A stretch of 64,000 nucleotides of DNA from Actinophytocola sp044466355 (lineage in GTDB: Bacteria > Actinomycetota > Actinomycetes > Mycobacteriales > Pseudonocardiaceae). The translations under genes were made by a program, and so were the position numbers. The stretch lies in NCBI RefSeq assembly GCF_044466355.1, contig NZ_JBITMQ010000007.1, positions 310,001 through 374,000 on the forward strand. The letters are read 5' to 3'. Positions 8,924 through 16,078 of this stretch are shown one piece after another (within the stretch, counting starts at the first letter, position 1; each line of letters opens with the position of its first letter). The notes under the pieces were generated by a model. It searched no databases, had not been told where the DNA came from, and saw only the letters and a list, made by a program, of their open reading frames with translations.

Positions 8924-10279
8924 ATGCTGTCTTGGGAGGATGATGTGCAGGCGCACGCGTTGCGTCAGCAGGGCTGGTCGATTTCGGCGATCGCCCGGCA
9001 TCTAGGTGTGGATCGCAAGACGGTGCGTGCCTACTTATCCGGCCAGCGAGAACCGGGACGACGGCAGCGTACCCAGCCGACGGTAATCGAGCCGTTCCTG
9101 GAGTACTGCCGGTTGCGGCTGGCCGACGATCCGCACTTGTGGGCGTCGACGTTGTTCGACGAGCTGGTCGGGTTAGGGTTCACCGGTTCCTATCCGTCGT
9201 TGACCGCGGCGGTCCGCGCGCATCAACTGCGTCCGCATTGCGAGCCGTGTCAGGTGGTTCGGGGCCGGGATGTGGCGATCATCGCCCATCCGCCGGGTGA
9301 GGAGACCCAGTGGGATTGGCTGGAGTTGCCGGACCCTCCGGCGGCCTGGGGTGTTGGCCGGCAGGCGCATCTGCTGGTGGGTGCGCTGGCGCATTCGAGC
9401 CGCTGGCGCGGTGTTCTGGCTGAGGCCGAAGACTTCCCGCATCTGGTGGAGGCGCTGGATGCGGTGGTGCGCCGGCTGGGTGGGGTGACCCAGGTCTGGC
9501 GGTTCGACCGGATGGCCACGGTGTGTCTGCCGTCCTCGGGCCGGATCACGCCGGCGTTTGCTCAGGTGGCCAAGCACTACGGGGTTCACTCGGTGGTCTG
9601 CCCGCCGCGGCGGGGCAACCGCAAGGGTGTGGTGGAGAAGGCCAACCATTCCGCCGCGCAGCGTTGGTGGCGCACCCTGGATGACGAGGCGAGCCTCGCC
9701 GAGGCGCAGGCCGGCGTCGACCAGCTGGCCGCCAAGATGGACGATCGCCGCCGGGTTCACGACGGCGAACGCACGTCGGTCGGTGTGTTGGCCGAGGCTG
9801 AGCGGTTGCGGCCGGCGCCGGTGGTGGCGTTCCCGGCCGAGTTCGATCTGGTTCGGACGGTGACCCCGCAGGCGTTGGTTTCCTTTCGCGGCAACCGGTA
9901 TTCGGTGCCGCCGGGGCTGGGCGGGGCCCAGGTTCATGTTCGGCACCGGCTCGGCGCCGAGATGCTGCGGATCGTCACCGCCGGCGGCGCCACCGTCGCT
10001 GTTCACCATCGGGCCCCCGATGGCGCCGGGCGGGTGGTCCGCGATGACGGGCATGTGGTGGCCCTGGAGCAAGCCGCACTGGGCGCGTTCAGCACGCAGC
10101 GGCCGTGCTCGCATAAGACTCGCCGTCCGCCCTCGGCGGCGGCGCTGGCCGAGGCAGCCCGGCTGCGCGGCCTTCCCGCGACCGGGCCCGCGGCCCGCGT
10201 CGTGATCGACCTGTCCACCTATGCCGCGACCGCAGCCCGGTTGGACAGGGCACCCACCTATGAGTCCAAGGAGGACTGA
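8924..10279 (+). CDS. istA: IS21-family transposase IstA
   Basis: A 451-residue DDE transposase. The N-terminal helix-turn-helix is SISAIARHLGVDRKTVRAYL. The catalytic DDE residues lie in TQWDWLELP, WRFDRMATV and GVVEKANHS, followed by the C-terminal Mu-type beta-barrel region (FRGNRYSVPPGLGG). Length is normal for the family and the frame is intact. IstA cuts and joins the IS ends and needs IstB; istB begins 5 bases after its stop. Confidence 0.92.
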   Translation: MLSWEDDVQAHALRQQGWSISAIARHLGVDRKTVRAYLSGQREPGRRQRTQPTVIEPFLEYCRLRLADDPHLWASTLFDELVGLGFTGSYPSLTAAVRAHQLRPHCEPCQVVRGRDVAIIAHPPGEETQWDWLELPDPPAAWGVGRQAHLLVGALAHSSRWRGVLAEAEDFPHLVEALDAVVRRLGGVTQVWRFDRMATVCLPSSGRITPAFAQVAKHYGVHSVVCPPRRGNRKGVVEKANHSAAQRWWRTLDDEASLAEAQAGVDQLAAKMDDRRRVHDGERTSVGVLAEAERLRPAPVVAFPAEFDLVRTVTPQALVSFRGNRYSVPPGLGGAQVHVRHRLGAEMLRIVTAGGATVAVHHRAPDGAGRVVRDDGHVVALEQAALGAFSTQRPCSHKTRRPPSAAALAEAARLRGLPATGPAARVVIDLSTYAATAARLDRAPTYESKED

Positions 10280-10284
10280 ACCTG

Positions 10285-11100
10285 TTGTCTGCCAACCGAT
10301 CCGGGCCACAGATGAGTGAGGCCCGCCGCTACCAACAACTCCGCGCGCATTTCTCCTACCTCAAGCTGGACAACGCCGCCGACGCGTTGCCCCGCATCCT
10401 CGATGCGGCCCGCCAGGAGAACCTGTCGTTGACCGCCGCACTGGAACGGCTGTTGGAAATCGAGGTCAACGCCACCGAGGAACGCCGCCTAGCCGCCCGG
10501 CTGCGCTTCGCCTGCCTGCCGGATCCGTGGACCTTGAACGACTTCGACTTCGCCGCGCAACCCGGGGTCGACGAGAAGCTCATCCGCGACCTGGCCACCC
10601 TGCGCTTCCTGGAAAACGCGTCCAACGTGTTATTCGTCGGCCCGCCCGGCGTCGGCAAGACCATGCTGGCCACCGCGCTCGCGCGCGGCGCGGCCGAAGC
10701 CGGCAACCGGGTCTACTTCACCACCGCCGCCGACCTGGCCGCCAAGTGCCACAAGGCCGCCGTCGAAGGCCGCTGGCAGACCTGCATGCGGTTCTTCGCC
10801 GGCCCCAAACTCCTGGTCATCGACGAACTCGGCTACCTGCCCCTGCCCGGCGACGGCGCCGCCGCACTGTTCCAGGTGATCAACCAGCGCTACCTCAAGT
10901 CCAGCACGATCTTGACCACCAACGTCGGGATCGCTGACTGGGCAACCGCGTTCGGCGACGCCACCGTCGCCGCGGCCATGCTCGACCGGCTCCTGCACCG
11001 CGCCACCGTGGTCGGCGTCGACGGACCCTCCTACCGGCTGCGCTCCCACCAAACCACCTCCGACACCCTCCGCAAGGCGGTCAACGCGCATGTCTCCTAA
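10285..11100 (+). CDS. istB: IS21-family helper ATPase IstB
   Basis: A 271-residue AAA+ ATPase of the IstB/DnaC family. Walker A is FVGPPGVGKT and Walker B is LLVIDELGYLP; the conserved C-terminal SYRLRSH follows. IstB oligomerises on target DNA and activates IstA. The TTG start at 10285 has AAGGAGG at 10268-10274; an ATG at 10312 (MSEARRYQQL) is an alternative. The 3' end overlaps the following small gene by 11 bases. Confidence 0.92.
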   Translation: MSANRSGPQMSEARRYQQLRAHFSYLKLDNAADALPRILDAARQENLSLTAALERLLEIEVNATEERRLAARLRFACLPDPWTLNDFDFAAQPGVDEKLIRDLATLRFLENASNVLFVGPPGVGKTMLATALARGAAEAGNRVYFTTAADLAAKCHKAAVEGRWQTCMRFFAGPKLLVIDELGYLPLPGDGAAALFQVINQRYLKSSTILTTNVGIADWATAFGDATVAAAMLDRLLHRATVVGVDGPSYRLRSHQTTSDTLRKAVNAHVS

Positions 11101-11458
11101 CCCCACCAACCCAACCAACGCGTCCGACGCGATCACCAAAACCTGCCCCATCTGCTGGGAAACCTTCATCGCGACCGGTCGCCAAGCCCACCACAAGATC
11201 TACTGCACCCCGGCCTGCAAACGCACCGCCGCCGCCCGACGCGAAGTCGAACGATCTGTCCACCCCGGACAACCCCAACCCCAAATTCCAGCAACCGCAC
11301 CAATACCCGGGTCGCCACCGCCCCAGACGGTGACCCAACGCGACTGTCCACACTGCGGCGGACCGGTCACCATCGTCGCGCTGCTCACCACCCCCGAAGC
11401 CGCCCGACCAACCACACCCATCGCCGCACCCGATGGCGTGATCCCCTTCCGCCGCTAA
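11090..11458 (+). CDS. Small zinc-ribbon-like protein carried by the IS21 element
   Basis: A 122-residue protein inside the IS, overlapping the istB stop. It has two metal-site-like clusters: CPICWE followed by YCTPACKRTAAARR near the N-terminus, and CPHCGGP near residue 85, separated by a Pro-rich linker. The first resembles a CxxC...CxxxC zinc finger with a basic tail, consistent with nucleic-acid binding. I do not know a function. As it lies between istB and the right repeat it moves with the IS and may be an accessory regulator. Confidence 0.6.
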   Translation: MSPNPTNPTNASDAITKTCPICWETFIATGRQAHHKIYCTPACKRTAAARREVERSVHPGQPQPQIPATAPIPGSPPPQTVTQRDCPHCGGPVTIVALLTTPEAARPTTPIAAPDGVIPFRR

Positions 11459-11477
11459 CCGCTAAGCTCCACCCACC

Positions 11478-11497
11478 ACCTGGGGAAGTTGATCTAG
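11478..11497 (-). repeat. Right terminal inverted repeat of IS21-family element
   Basis: acctggggaagttgatctag, the exact reverse complement of the left repeat at 8810-8829. Confidence 0.9.
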
Positions 11498-11527
11498 CAC
11501 ATCCGGGGAGATTGGCTTAGCGCCAAC

Positions 11528-11921
11528 AGCCACGCCGCTCTCGACGGACAACCAGCTGCCGGCCGTCTTCCCAACTTTCACGGGTCAGCACACAACTGGG
11601 GACCCGGCCGGGTCAGACCCGGGCCGGGTGGGTTCGCCGGATGGCTCGGCGGGCAGCGTGCCGACCTCGCGGATGCGGGCCACTGCGGCGGCGCCGCGCA
11701 GCTTCTGGGTGGCCGCGTTTGGTCAGGGTCGATGCGCGGCGCCCGCCGAGCCCAGGGTGTAGAGCGCGGCGAAGAAGGCGAACAGGGGGCCGCGATCGAG
11801 CTGGAACCTCGGTGTGGACGACTGAATCGTCGCCGTCAGCGCCCGTCCTGGGCCGCGACGTGATCTGGCTCGTCCGCCCGGCCTTCGTGGCTGAACCGTC
11901 GTGGGAGTCCAGGTGCGAGGT
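11528..11921. other. Gene-poor stretch between IS21 element and Clp-N gene
   Basis: About 390 bp with no convincing gene. On the minus strand around 11745-11830 a short stretch reads FQLDRGPLFAFFAALYTLG before a stop, which may be a decayed coding fragment, but it is too short to assign. A G/C-rich inverted motif (cccggccgggtcagacccgggccggg) near 11607-11632 can fold. Confidence 0.4.
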
Positions 11922-12644
11922 TCAGTGGAGCCGGTCTCCCGACCTGTCGAGTGCGGCGGCCAGTCCGGTGAGGTCGATGCCGCGTGCTTCCAGCAGGAGT
12001 CGCAGCGGGTTGGGTCGGTGTGGCGTCCAGCCGAGCACGGCCAGTTCCCGACGGGTGCGTCGGGACAGCTGGGTACCGAGCGGGTCGCGGGCATTGCACA
12101 CAGCGCCGTAGAGCAGATGTTCCGGGGTCACCGCGGCGTCGCCGTGGCGGTGGGCGAATCGCGCCGCGATCTCCCAGGAGCGTTTGGACAGCAGGTAGAC
12201 ACACAACGGGTTGGGGCGTGGATGCCCGCCCCGCCACCGCGGCCGGCGTCGCACCCGCCGCTCAGCCCTGACCAGCGCTTGTGCGCCGAACGTCGCCTCC
12301 AGGCGTTGCCGCACCTCCGCGATATCGATGCCGACGACAGTGCGCAACGCGCCAGCCGGAGAAACCTGTGGCCCCAACGTCGGGTCCAGCCGCTCGAGTT
12401 CGGCACGAGCCGCCACCAGGTCCAGTCCGCGACTGCGCAGCAATGTCGCGGCCGGGCTGGTGCCGTGCCGCAGCAGCCCCAGGAGCAGGTGTTCGTCGGC
12501 CAGGCACGGGTGGCCGAACTCGCGGGACTCCACGAAGGCGAGCCGGATCACTTCCCGACCGTCGGGGGACAGCCGATGCCACATGCCCCCGGTGCCGTCA
12601 TCGCCGGTCGCGGCACGGACCAGCCGGAACAGCCGCTCCCACAT
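11922..12644 (-). CDS. Clp N-terminal (double Clp-N repeat) protein
   Basis: A 240-residue protein without an ATPase domain. Two Clp-N repeats are recognisable: an N-terminal one (REFGHPCLADEHLLLGLL...PAATLLRSRGLD) and a second (AVTPEHLLYGAV...LLLEARGID). In ClpC/ClpA this domain recruits substrates and adaptors; stand-alone double Clp-N proteins are common in actinomycetes next to a small HTH gene, as here. Its ATG overlaps the upstream HTH stop (TGATG), so the two are coupled. A role in protein-stress or ligand sensing with the HTH partner is inference. Confidence 0.75.
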   Translation of the reverse strand: MWERLFRLVRAATGDDGTGGMWHRLSPDGREVIRLAFVESREFGHPCLADEHLLLGLLRHGTSPAATLLRSRGLDLVAARAELERLDPTLGPQVSPAGALRTVVGIDIAEVRQRLEATFGAQALVRAERRVRRRPRWRGGHPRPNPLCVYLLSKRSWEIAARFAHRHGDAAVTPEHLLYGAVCNARDPLGTQLSRRTRRELAVLGWTPHRPNPLRLLLEARGIDLTGLAAALDRSGDRLH

Positions 12645-12886
12645 CAGTCCGGCTCCTTACCGCGCAACCGCGACCCGTATTTGTAGTGCACGGCCTGCTT
12701 GGTCACGCCCAGCCGACGCGCGATGTCGCGCAAGGACCAGCCCTGGGCGCGAGCGTTGTCGACCTGAAGTTCCTCCAGGATCTCCACCAGCTGCCGCAAC
12801 GCCACCACCGCGGTCAGCCCTACCTCTGGGTCGTTGCTTGTCGCCGCGTCCATGAGCCGCCTGCTCTCCTCAACGTCCACACCCAC
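12644..12886 (-). CDS. Small helix-turn-helix regulator paired with the Clp-N protein
   Basis: An 80-residue protein with a sigma70 region 4-like HTH at its C-terminus (SLRDIARRLGVTKQAVHYKY). The start is uncertain: GTG 12886, GTG 12880, or ATG 12853 preceded by GAGGAGAG. Two 20-bp palindromes lie immediately upstream (12888-12934) and are the likely operators, suggesting autoregulation of this two-gene operon. It belongs to the HTH/Clp-N gene pairs seen in actinomycetes. Confidence 0.75.
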   Translation of the reverse strand: MGVDVEESRRLMDAATSNDPEVGLTAVVALRQLVEILEELQVDNARAQGWSLRDIARRLGVTKQAVHYKYGSRLRGKEPD

Positions 12887-12887
12887 A

Positions 12888-12907
12888 TCGTCAAGCTAGT
12901 TTGACGA
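12888..12907. promoter_or_regulatory. Palindromic operator 1 of the HTH/Clp-N operon
   Basis: tcgtcaagctagtttgacga, an inverted repeat with arms tcgtcaa/ttgacga directly upstream of the HTH gene start. A near-identical second copy begins 27 bases further on. Confidence 0.6.
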
Positions 12908-12914
12908 CACGCAA

Positions 12915-12934
12915 TCGTCAAACTACCTTGACGA
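12915..12934. promoter_or_regulatory. Palindromic operator 2 of the HTH/Clp-N operon
   Basis: tcgtcaaactaccttgacga, arms tcgtcaa/ttgacga as in operator 1. The 27-bp centre-to-centre spacing puts both sites on similar helix faces for cooperative binding. Confidence 0.6.
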
Positions 12935-12949
12935 TGAGGGGGTTCCCGG

Positions 12950-13150
12950 GCTCAGCGAGGCGGTGGGCCATCGGCGTCCTGTGGACGGTCCAGGCTGCCC
13001 AGCATGAGGTCGAGACCGAGGACAAACGGGCCGGTGACGTCGCAGCCCCCGCACGACAGCGAGCAGGTGGTCGAGTACGTCGGCGGGCAGGGCGTTGCGG
13101 ACCCGGCGTACCCGCTATCGCTCGCTTCCTGGGTGACCTGGGTGGGTAGC
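12950..13150 (-). pseudogene. Degenerate TetR-family C-terminal remnant
   Basis: On the minus strand ALPADVLDHLLAVVRG in one frame is followed in another by PFVLGLDLMLGSLDRPQ, which resembles the ligand-binding C-terminus of TetR repressors (FxxGLDLxLxGL). No single frame joins them and there is no DNA-binding domain upstream, so this is at most a decayed fragment. Assignment is weak. Confidence 0.25.
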
Positions 13151-13233
13151 GGACCAGGACGCCACGGATAGGCGGCAGCTTTGGAGGGCCGGCGGAACGG
13201 GGGCCTGGTTCCGCCGGCCCGGCGAGATGGTTC

Positions 13234-13962
13234 TCAGGAGGTGGGGACGGTGAGGGCGGCGGTGAGGGCGGCTTTCTTGCCTTCGTAGAAGTCCTTCATG
13301 GTCTGGTTGGCGGCGACGACGCGGTCGAGGTCGTCGAGGAAGGAGTCGAGGCGGGGGCCGGGGACGGCGGCGAGGAGTCGGTCGTCGGCGATCTCGGTGA
13401 AGGTGCGCATGCCCATGCAGCCCCAGGAGACGGTGGGGTTGCCGCTGGAGATGGCGCTGGGTAGGGCGGCGCAGGCGGGGCGGCCGGTGGACAGGATGTT
13501 GGGTTGGGCCCAGCTGGCGGTGCCGGCGGCTTCGTTGTAGATCATGGCTTGGCGGGGGGTGAGCCAGAACAGCACGACCTGGGGTGGGGTGGGCAGGTCG
13601 GCGAGCGGGCCGTAGAGGATGCCGGCGGCGGAGGGTTGGACGCCGGGGATCTTGTCGCCTTCCTCGGGGTTGAGGTAGGTGCACTCGCACATGGAGGTGA
13701 CCAGTTCCCCGAGTTGGGTCTGGAGGGCGTCGGTGAGGGGGAAGCCCATGACCATCGCGCCGATCGGGCAGTTGTTGTGGGCGTCGGCGGGGGCGTAGAA
13801 GACGCCCTGTTCGGCCATCCGCCAGAACGCGCACGCCGAGGTGACCTCGTGCGCGGGGCCGGCGACCCCGTCGGGTGGGGTGTCGGTGAAGGTCAGCGCG
13901 ACGGGTGGCAGGTCCAGCGCGAGCGCCGCGGTGAGCCGCTGGGCTGCGGTCGGGTTGCTCAT
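13234..13962 (-). CDS. DUF169-family protein
   Basis: A 242-residue protein of the DUF169 family (COG2043). The family pattern is recognisable: LPPVALTFTDTPP near the N-terminus, a Cys-rich middle (TSACAFWRMAEQG, NNCPIGAMVMGF, SMCECTYLNPEE) and a late GCMGMRTFTEI. DUF169 function is unknown; its conserved cysteines are compatible with metal or cofactor binding. It is the last gene of the minus-strand operon with the P-type ATPase and HgcAB-like protein, about 50 bp after the ATPase stop. Involvement in metal handling is inference from position. Confidence 0.8.
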   Translation of the reverse strand: MSNPTAAQRLTAALALDLPPVALTFTDTPPDGVAGPAHEVTSACAFWRMAEQGVFYAPADAHNNCPIGAMVMGFPLTDALQTQLGELVTSMCECTYLNPEEGDKIPGVQPSAAGILYGPLADLPTPPQVVLFWLTPRQAMIYNEAAGTASWAQPNILSTGRPACAALPSAISSGNPTVSWGCMGMRTFTEIADDRLLAAVPGPRLDSFLDDLDRVVAANQTMKDFYEGKKAALTAALTVPTS

Positions 13963-14011
13963 GGTGCGGGTCAGCCTTTCCTTCTGTGTCCTTCTGTGGT
14001 GGGGACGGCGT

Positions 14012-15997
14012 TCAGGTGGTGGGCACGAGTTCGCGGGATCGGGTGGGTGGGGCGTCGCTGACGTCTTTGGGGCGGTAGAGCAGGACGGTGGCGGAGTTGA
14101 GCACGACGGAGATGAAGCTGGCGGCGTGGAAGAGGACCGCGGCGCCGGGTGAGATGAGGCCGAGCAGGGCGAGGATGAGGCCGACGATGTTGTAGATAGT
14201 GGCGAAGAAGATGTTGAGCTGGATGGTGCGGATCCCGCGTCGGCACAACCGGGCCACGGTCAACACGCGGGAGAGGTGGTCGCCGTGCACCACGATGTCC
14301 GCAGCCAGCGCGGCGACTTCCGCGCCGGCGCCGACCATCGCGATCCCGGCGTCGGCGGCGGCCAGCGCGGTGGAGTCGTTGATGCCATCGCCGACCATGG
14401 CCACCACGTAGCCCTTGTCCTTCCACCGTTGGACCTCGGTGAGCTTGGCTTCGGGGGTGGCTTGGGCGTGGTAGTCGATGCCGAGTTGGGTGGCGACGGC
14501 TTGGGCGGGGCGGGACCGGTCGCCGGTGACCATCACGATGTGCCGCACGCCGAGTTTGCGGAGTCCGGTGATGACGGCGGCGGCGCTGTGGCGGGGTTGG
14601 GCCAGGAACCCGAGCAGCCCGATCACCGCGCCGTCGGAGAGCACGTAGGCCAGGGTGTGGCCGGCGGCTTCCCGCTCGGCCGCGCGGGCGCGGACCGGGT
14701 CGGGGATGGTGATGGCGCTGCGATCGAGGAAGCGTTCGTTGCCGACGGCGAGCCGACGCCCGGCGTGGGTGGCAAGGATGCCGTGCCCGCTGGCCACCTC
14801 GAAATCGTCCGGCTCTGCGATGTCGAGGTCGTGGTCGGTGGCGGCGGCGCCGACGGCGCGGGCCAGGGGGTGGGTGGAGTGTTTCTCGGCGATCGCGGCC
14901 AGCCGCAGCACCTCGAGGTCGCTGTGGCCGGCGAAAGCGTCGATCGTGGCGAGTTGCGGGGTGGAGGCGGTGAGGGTGCCGGTCTTGTCCAGCAGCACGA
15001 CCTTGGCGCGGCTGCACGCCTCGATCGCCGCGCCGCCCTTGATGACCAGACCGCGGCGGGCGGCGGCACCGACGGTGGCGATCAGGGCGAGCGGGGTGGA
15101 GGCGCTGAACGCGCATGGGGTGATCACCAGCAGGATCGCCGCGACCCGCTCCATCGACCCGGTGGCGATCCCGGCGATCGCCGCCGCGAGGAGTACGAGG
15201 GGGAGGAACCAGCGCAGGAACAGGTCGACGGTGCGTTTGGCGGGGATGTGTGCCTTCTGGGCTTGGCGCATCAGGGCGACGATGTGCGCGACCGTGTTGT
15301 CCTCGACGGTGGTGGTGGCCCGGACGTGGATGGTGCCTTGCAGGTTGGCGGTGCCGGCGAACACGGTGTCGCCGACGCCGTGGTCGGCGGGGACGGCTTC
15401 GCCGGTGAGCATGGACTCGTCCACGCTGGTCTCGCCCTGCACGATCTGTCCGTCGACGGGGATGCGTTCGTCGGGGCGGATCACGACGACCTGCCCGACC
15501 TGGATCTGCTCGACCGGGACCATGGCCGGGCCGTCCGGGGTGTGCAGCCGCGCCTGCCGGGGAATCAGTTTCAGCAGGGCTTCAACGGCGTTGCGGGCGT
15601 GTCGCCCGGCCCAGGCCATGAGGGTTTCGCCGAGCCAGAGGATGAACACGACCCAGGAGGCGTACCAGTATTCCTGTTCATACACGACGGCGATCAGGGC
15701 GAGGGTGATGAACACCTCGGTGGTCAGTTTATTGCGGTCGAAGAGCACGGTTTTGACCGCGATCCAGAACATCGGATAGCCGAGTGTCAGTCCGATGAGG
15801 CCGATCACGACGCCGATGGTGGGCCATGGTTCGGCCTCGACCCACAGGTTGATTGCGGCGCCGGAGAGCATGCACACGGCGGCGGCGATGAAGAAGGTGA
15901 GGTTGCGGCGGAACAGGCGTTCCTGGCTGAGGTCGGCCTCGCCGAACAGCCCGCCGCTGGGGGGTGGGTTTGTGGTCGCGTCGGTGGTGGTGCTCAT
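14012..15997 (-). CDS. P1B-type heavy-metal-translocating ATPase (TPC motif)
   Basis: A complete P-type ATPase of about 661 residues. It has the actuator motif MLTGEAVP (about 197-204), intramembrane motif ITPCAFSASTP, the phosphorylation site DKTGTLT (Asp about 337), an ATP-site His-Pro (STHPLARA) and the hinge VGDGINDS. The metal-binding transmembrane motif is TPC, not the CPC of Cu/Zn/Cd/Pb pumps, so the metal cannot be assigned. There is no N-terminal metal-binding domain; the N-terminus starts directly with membrane helices. Start is ATG 15997 (MSTTTD) or ATG 16030, neither with a strong ribosome site. It follows the HgcAB-like gene in the same frame, separated only by a stop and short tandem repeats. 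Confidence 0.88.
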   Translation of the reverse strand: MSTTTDATTNPPPSGGLFGEADLSQERLFRRNLTFFIAAAVCMLSGAAINLWVEAEPWPTIGVVIGLIGLTLGYPMFWIAVKTVLFDRNKLTTEVFITLALIAVVYEQEYWYASWVVFILWLGETLMAWAGRHARNAVEALLKLIPRQARLHTPDGPAMVPVEQIQVGQVVVIRPDERIPVDGQIVQGETSVDESMLTGEAVPADHGVGDTVFAGTANLQGTIHVRATTTVEDNTVAHIVALMRQAQKAHIPAKRTVDLFLRWFLPLVLLAAAIAGIATGSMERVAAILLVITPCAFSASTPLALIATVGAAARRGLVIKGGAAIEACSRAKVVLLDKTGTLTASTPQLATIDAFAGHSDLEVLRLAAIAEKHSTHPLARAVGAAATDHDLDIAEPDDFEVASGHGILATHAGRRLAVGNERFLDRSAITIPDPVRARAAEREAAGHTLAYVLSDGAVIGLLGFLAQPRHSAAAVITGLRKLGVRHIVMVTGDRSRPAQAVATQLGIDYHAQATPEAKLTEVQRWKDKGYVVAMVGDGINDSTALAAADAGIAMVGAGAEVAALAADIVVHGDHLSRVLTVARLCRRGIRTIQLNIFFATIYNIVGLILALLGLISPGAAVLFHAASFISVVLNSATVLLYRPKDVSDAPPTRSRELVPTT

Positions 15998-16033
15998 CGA
16001 AGAAAGACGTCCTCTGCGTTTGTCAGCCATGGC

Positions 16034-16078
16034 GTGTGAGCTGATGGTGTGTGAGCTGATGGCCTGTTAGCTGATGGC
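16034..16078. repeat. Three 15-bp tandem repeats across the HgcAB-like stop codon
   Basis: Units 16034-16048, 16049-16063 and 16064-16078 share the core gctgatgg (plus strand). The minus-strand stop TAA of the HgcAB-like gene lies in the third unit; the other two units have TCA (Ser) at that position. Confidence 0.7.

Larger units (their letters stand above)
8810..11497 (+). mobile_element. IS21-family insertion sequence (2.69 kb)
   Basis: Bounded by perfect 20-bp inverted repeats, ctagatcaacttccccaggt at 8810-8829 and its complement at 11478-11497. It encodes IstA, IstB and a small zinc-motif protein, all plus strand. It is nested in the larger element, between the recombinase operon and the Clp-N gene. 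I could not see a clear target duplication just outside the repeats (gtta on the left, caca on the right), so the true ends may extend a few bases beyond the 20-bp match. Confidence 0.85.
8780..11527. repeat. Long imperfect inverted repeat (probable terminator) interrupted by the IS21-family insertion
   Basis: Left arm 8780-8800 begins gttggcgcta; right arm 11505-11527 ends tagcgccaac, its exact complement over 10 bp, and the match continues imperfectly for about 8 bp more. Without the insertion the arms would be about 15 bases apart, giving a strong hairpin between the recombinase operon and the convergent Clp-N gene. A transcription terminator is the simplest reading; an internal recombinase site is an alternative. 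Confidence 0.45.
12887..13233. other. Intergenic region with twin operators and a decayed TetR-like fragment
   Basis: The left part holds two 20-bp palindromes (listed separately) and hence the promoter of the HTH/Clp-N pair. The remainder to 13233 holds a degenerate regulator remnant (listed separately). I see no intact gene. Confidence 0.5.

Noticed and set aside
8805..11505. Target-site duplication of the IS21-family element
   Set aside because: Bases next to the 20-bp repeats (gtta and caca) do not match as a direct repeat in any offset I tried.
12950..13150. Functional TetR regulator upstream of the DUF169 gene
   Set aside because: Only scattered C-terminal-like pieces in different frames, no DNA-binding domain; kept only as a low-confidence remnant.
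14276..16039. Long plus-strand reading frame opposite the P-type ATPase gene
   Set aside because: The minus-strand frame has all P-type ATPase motifs; the plus frame is Gly/Asp-rich antisense without motifs, a common effect of high GC.
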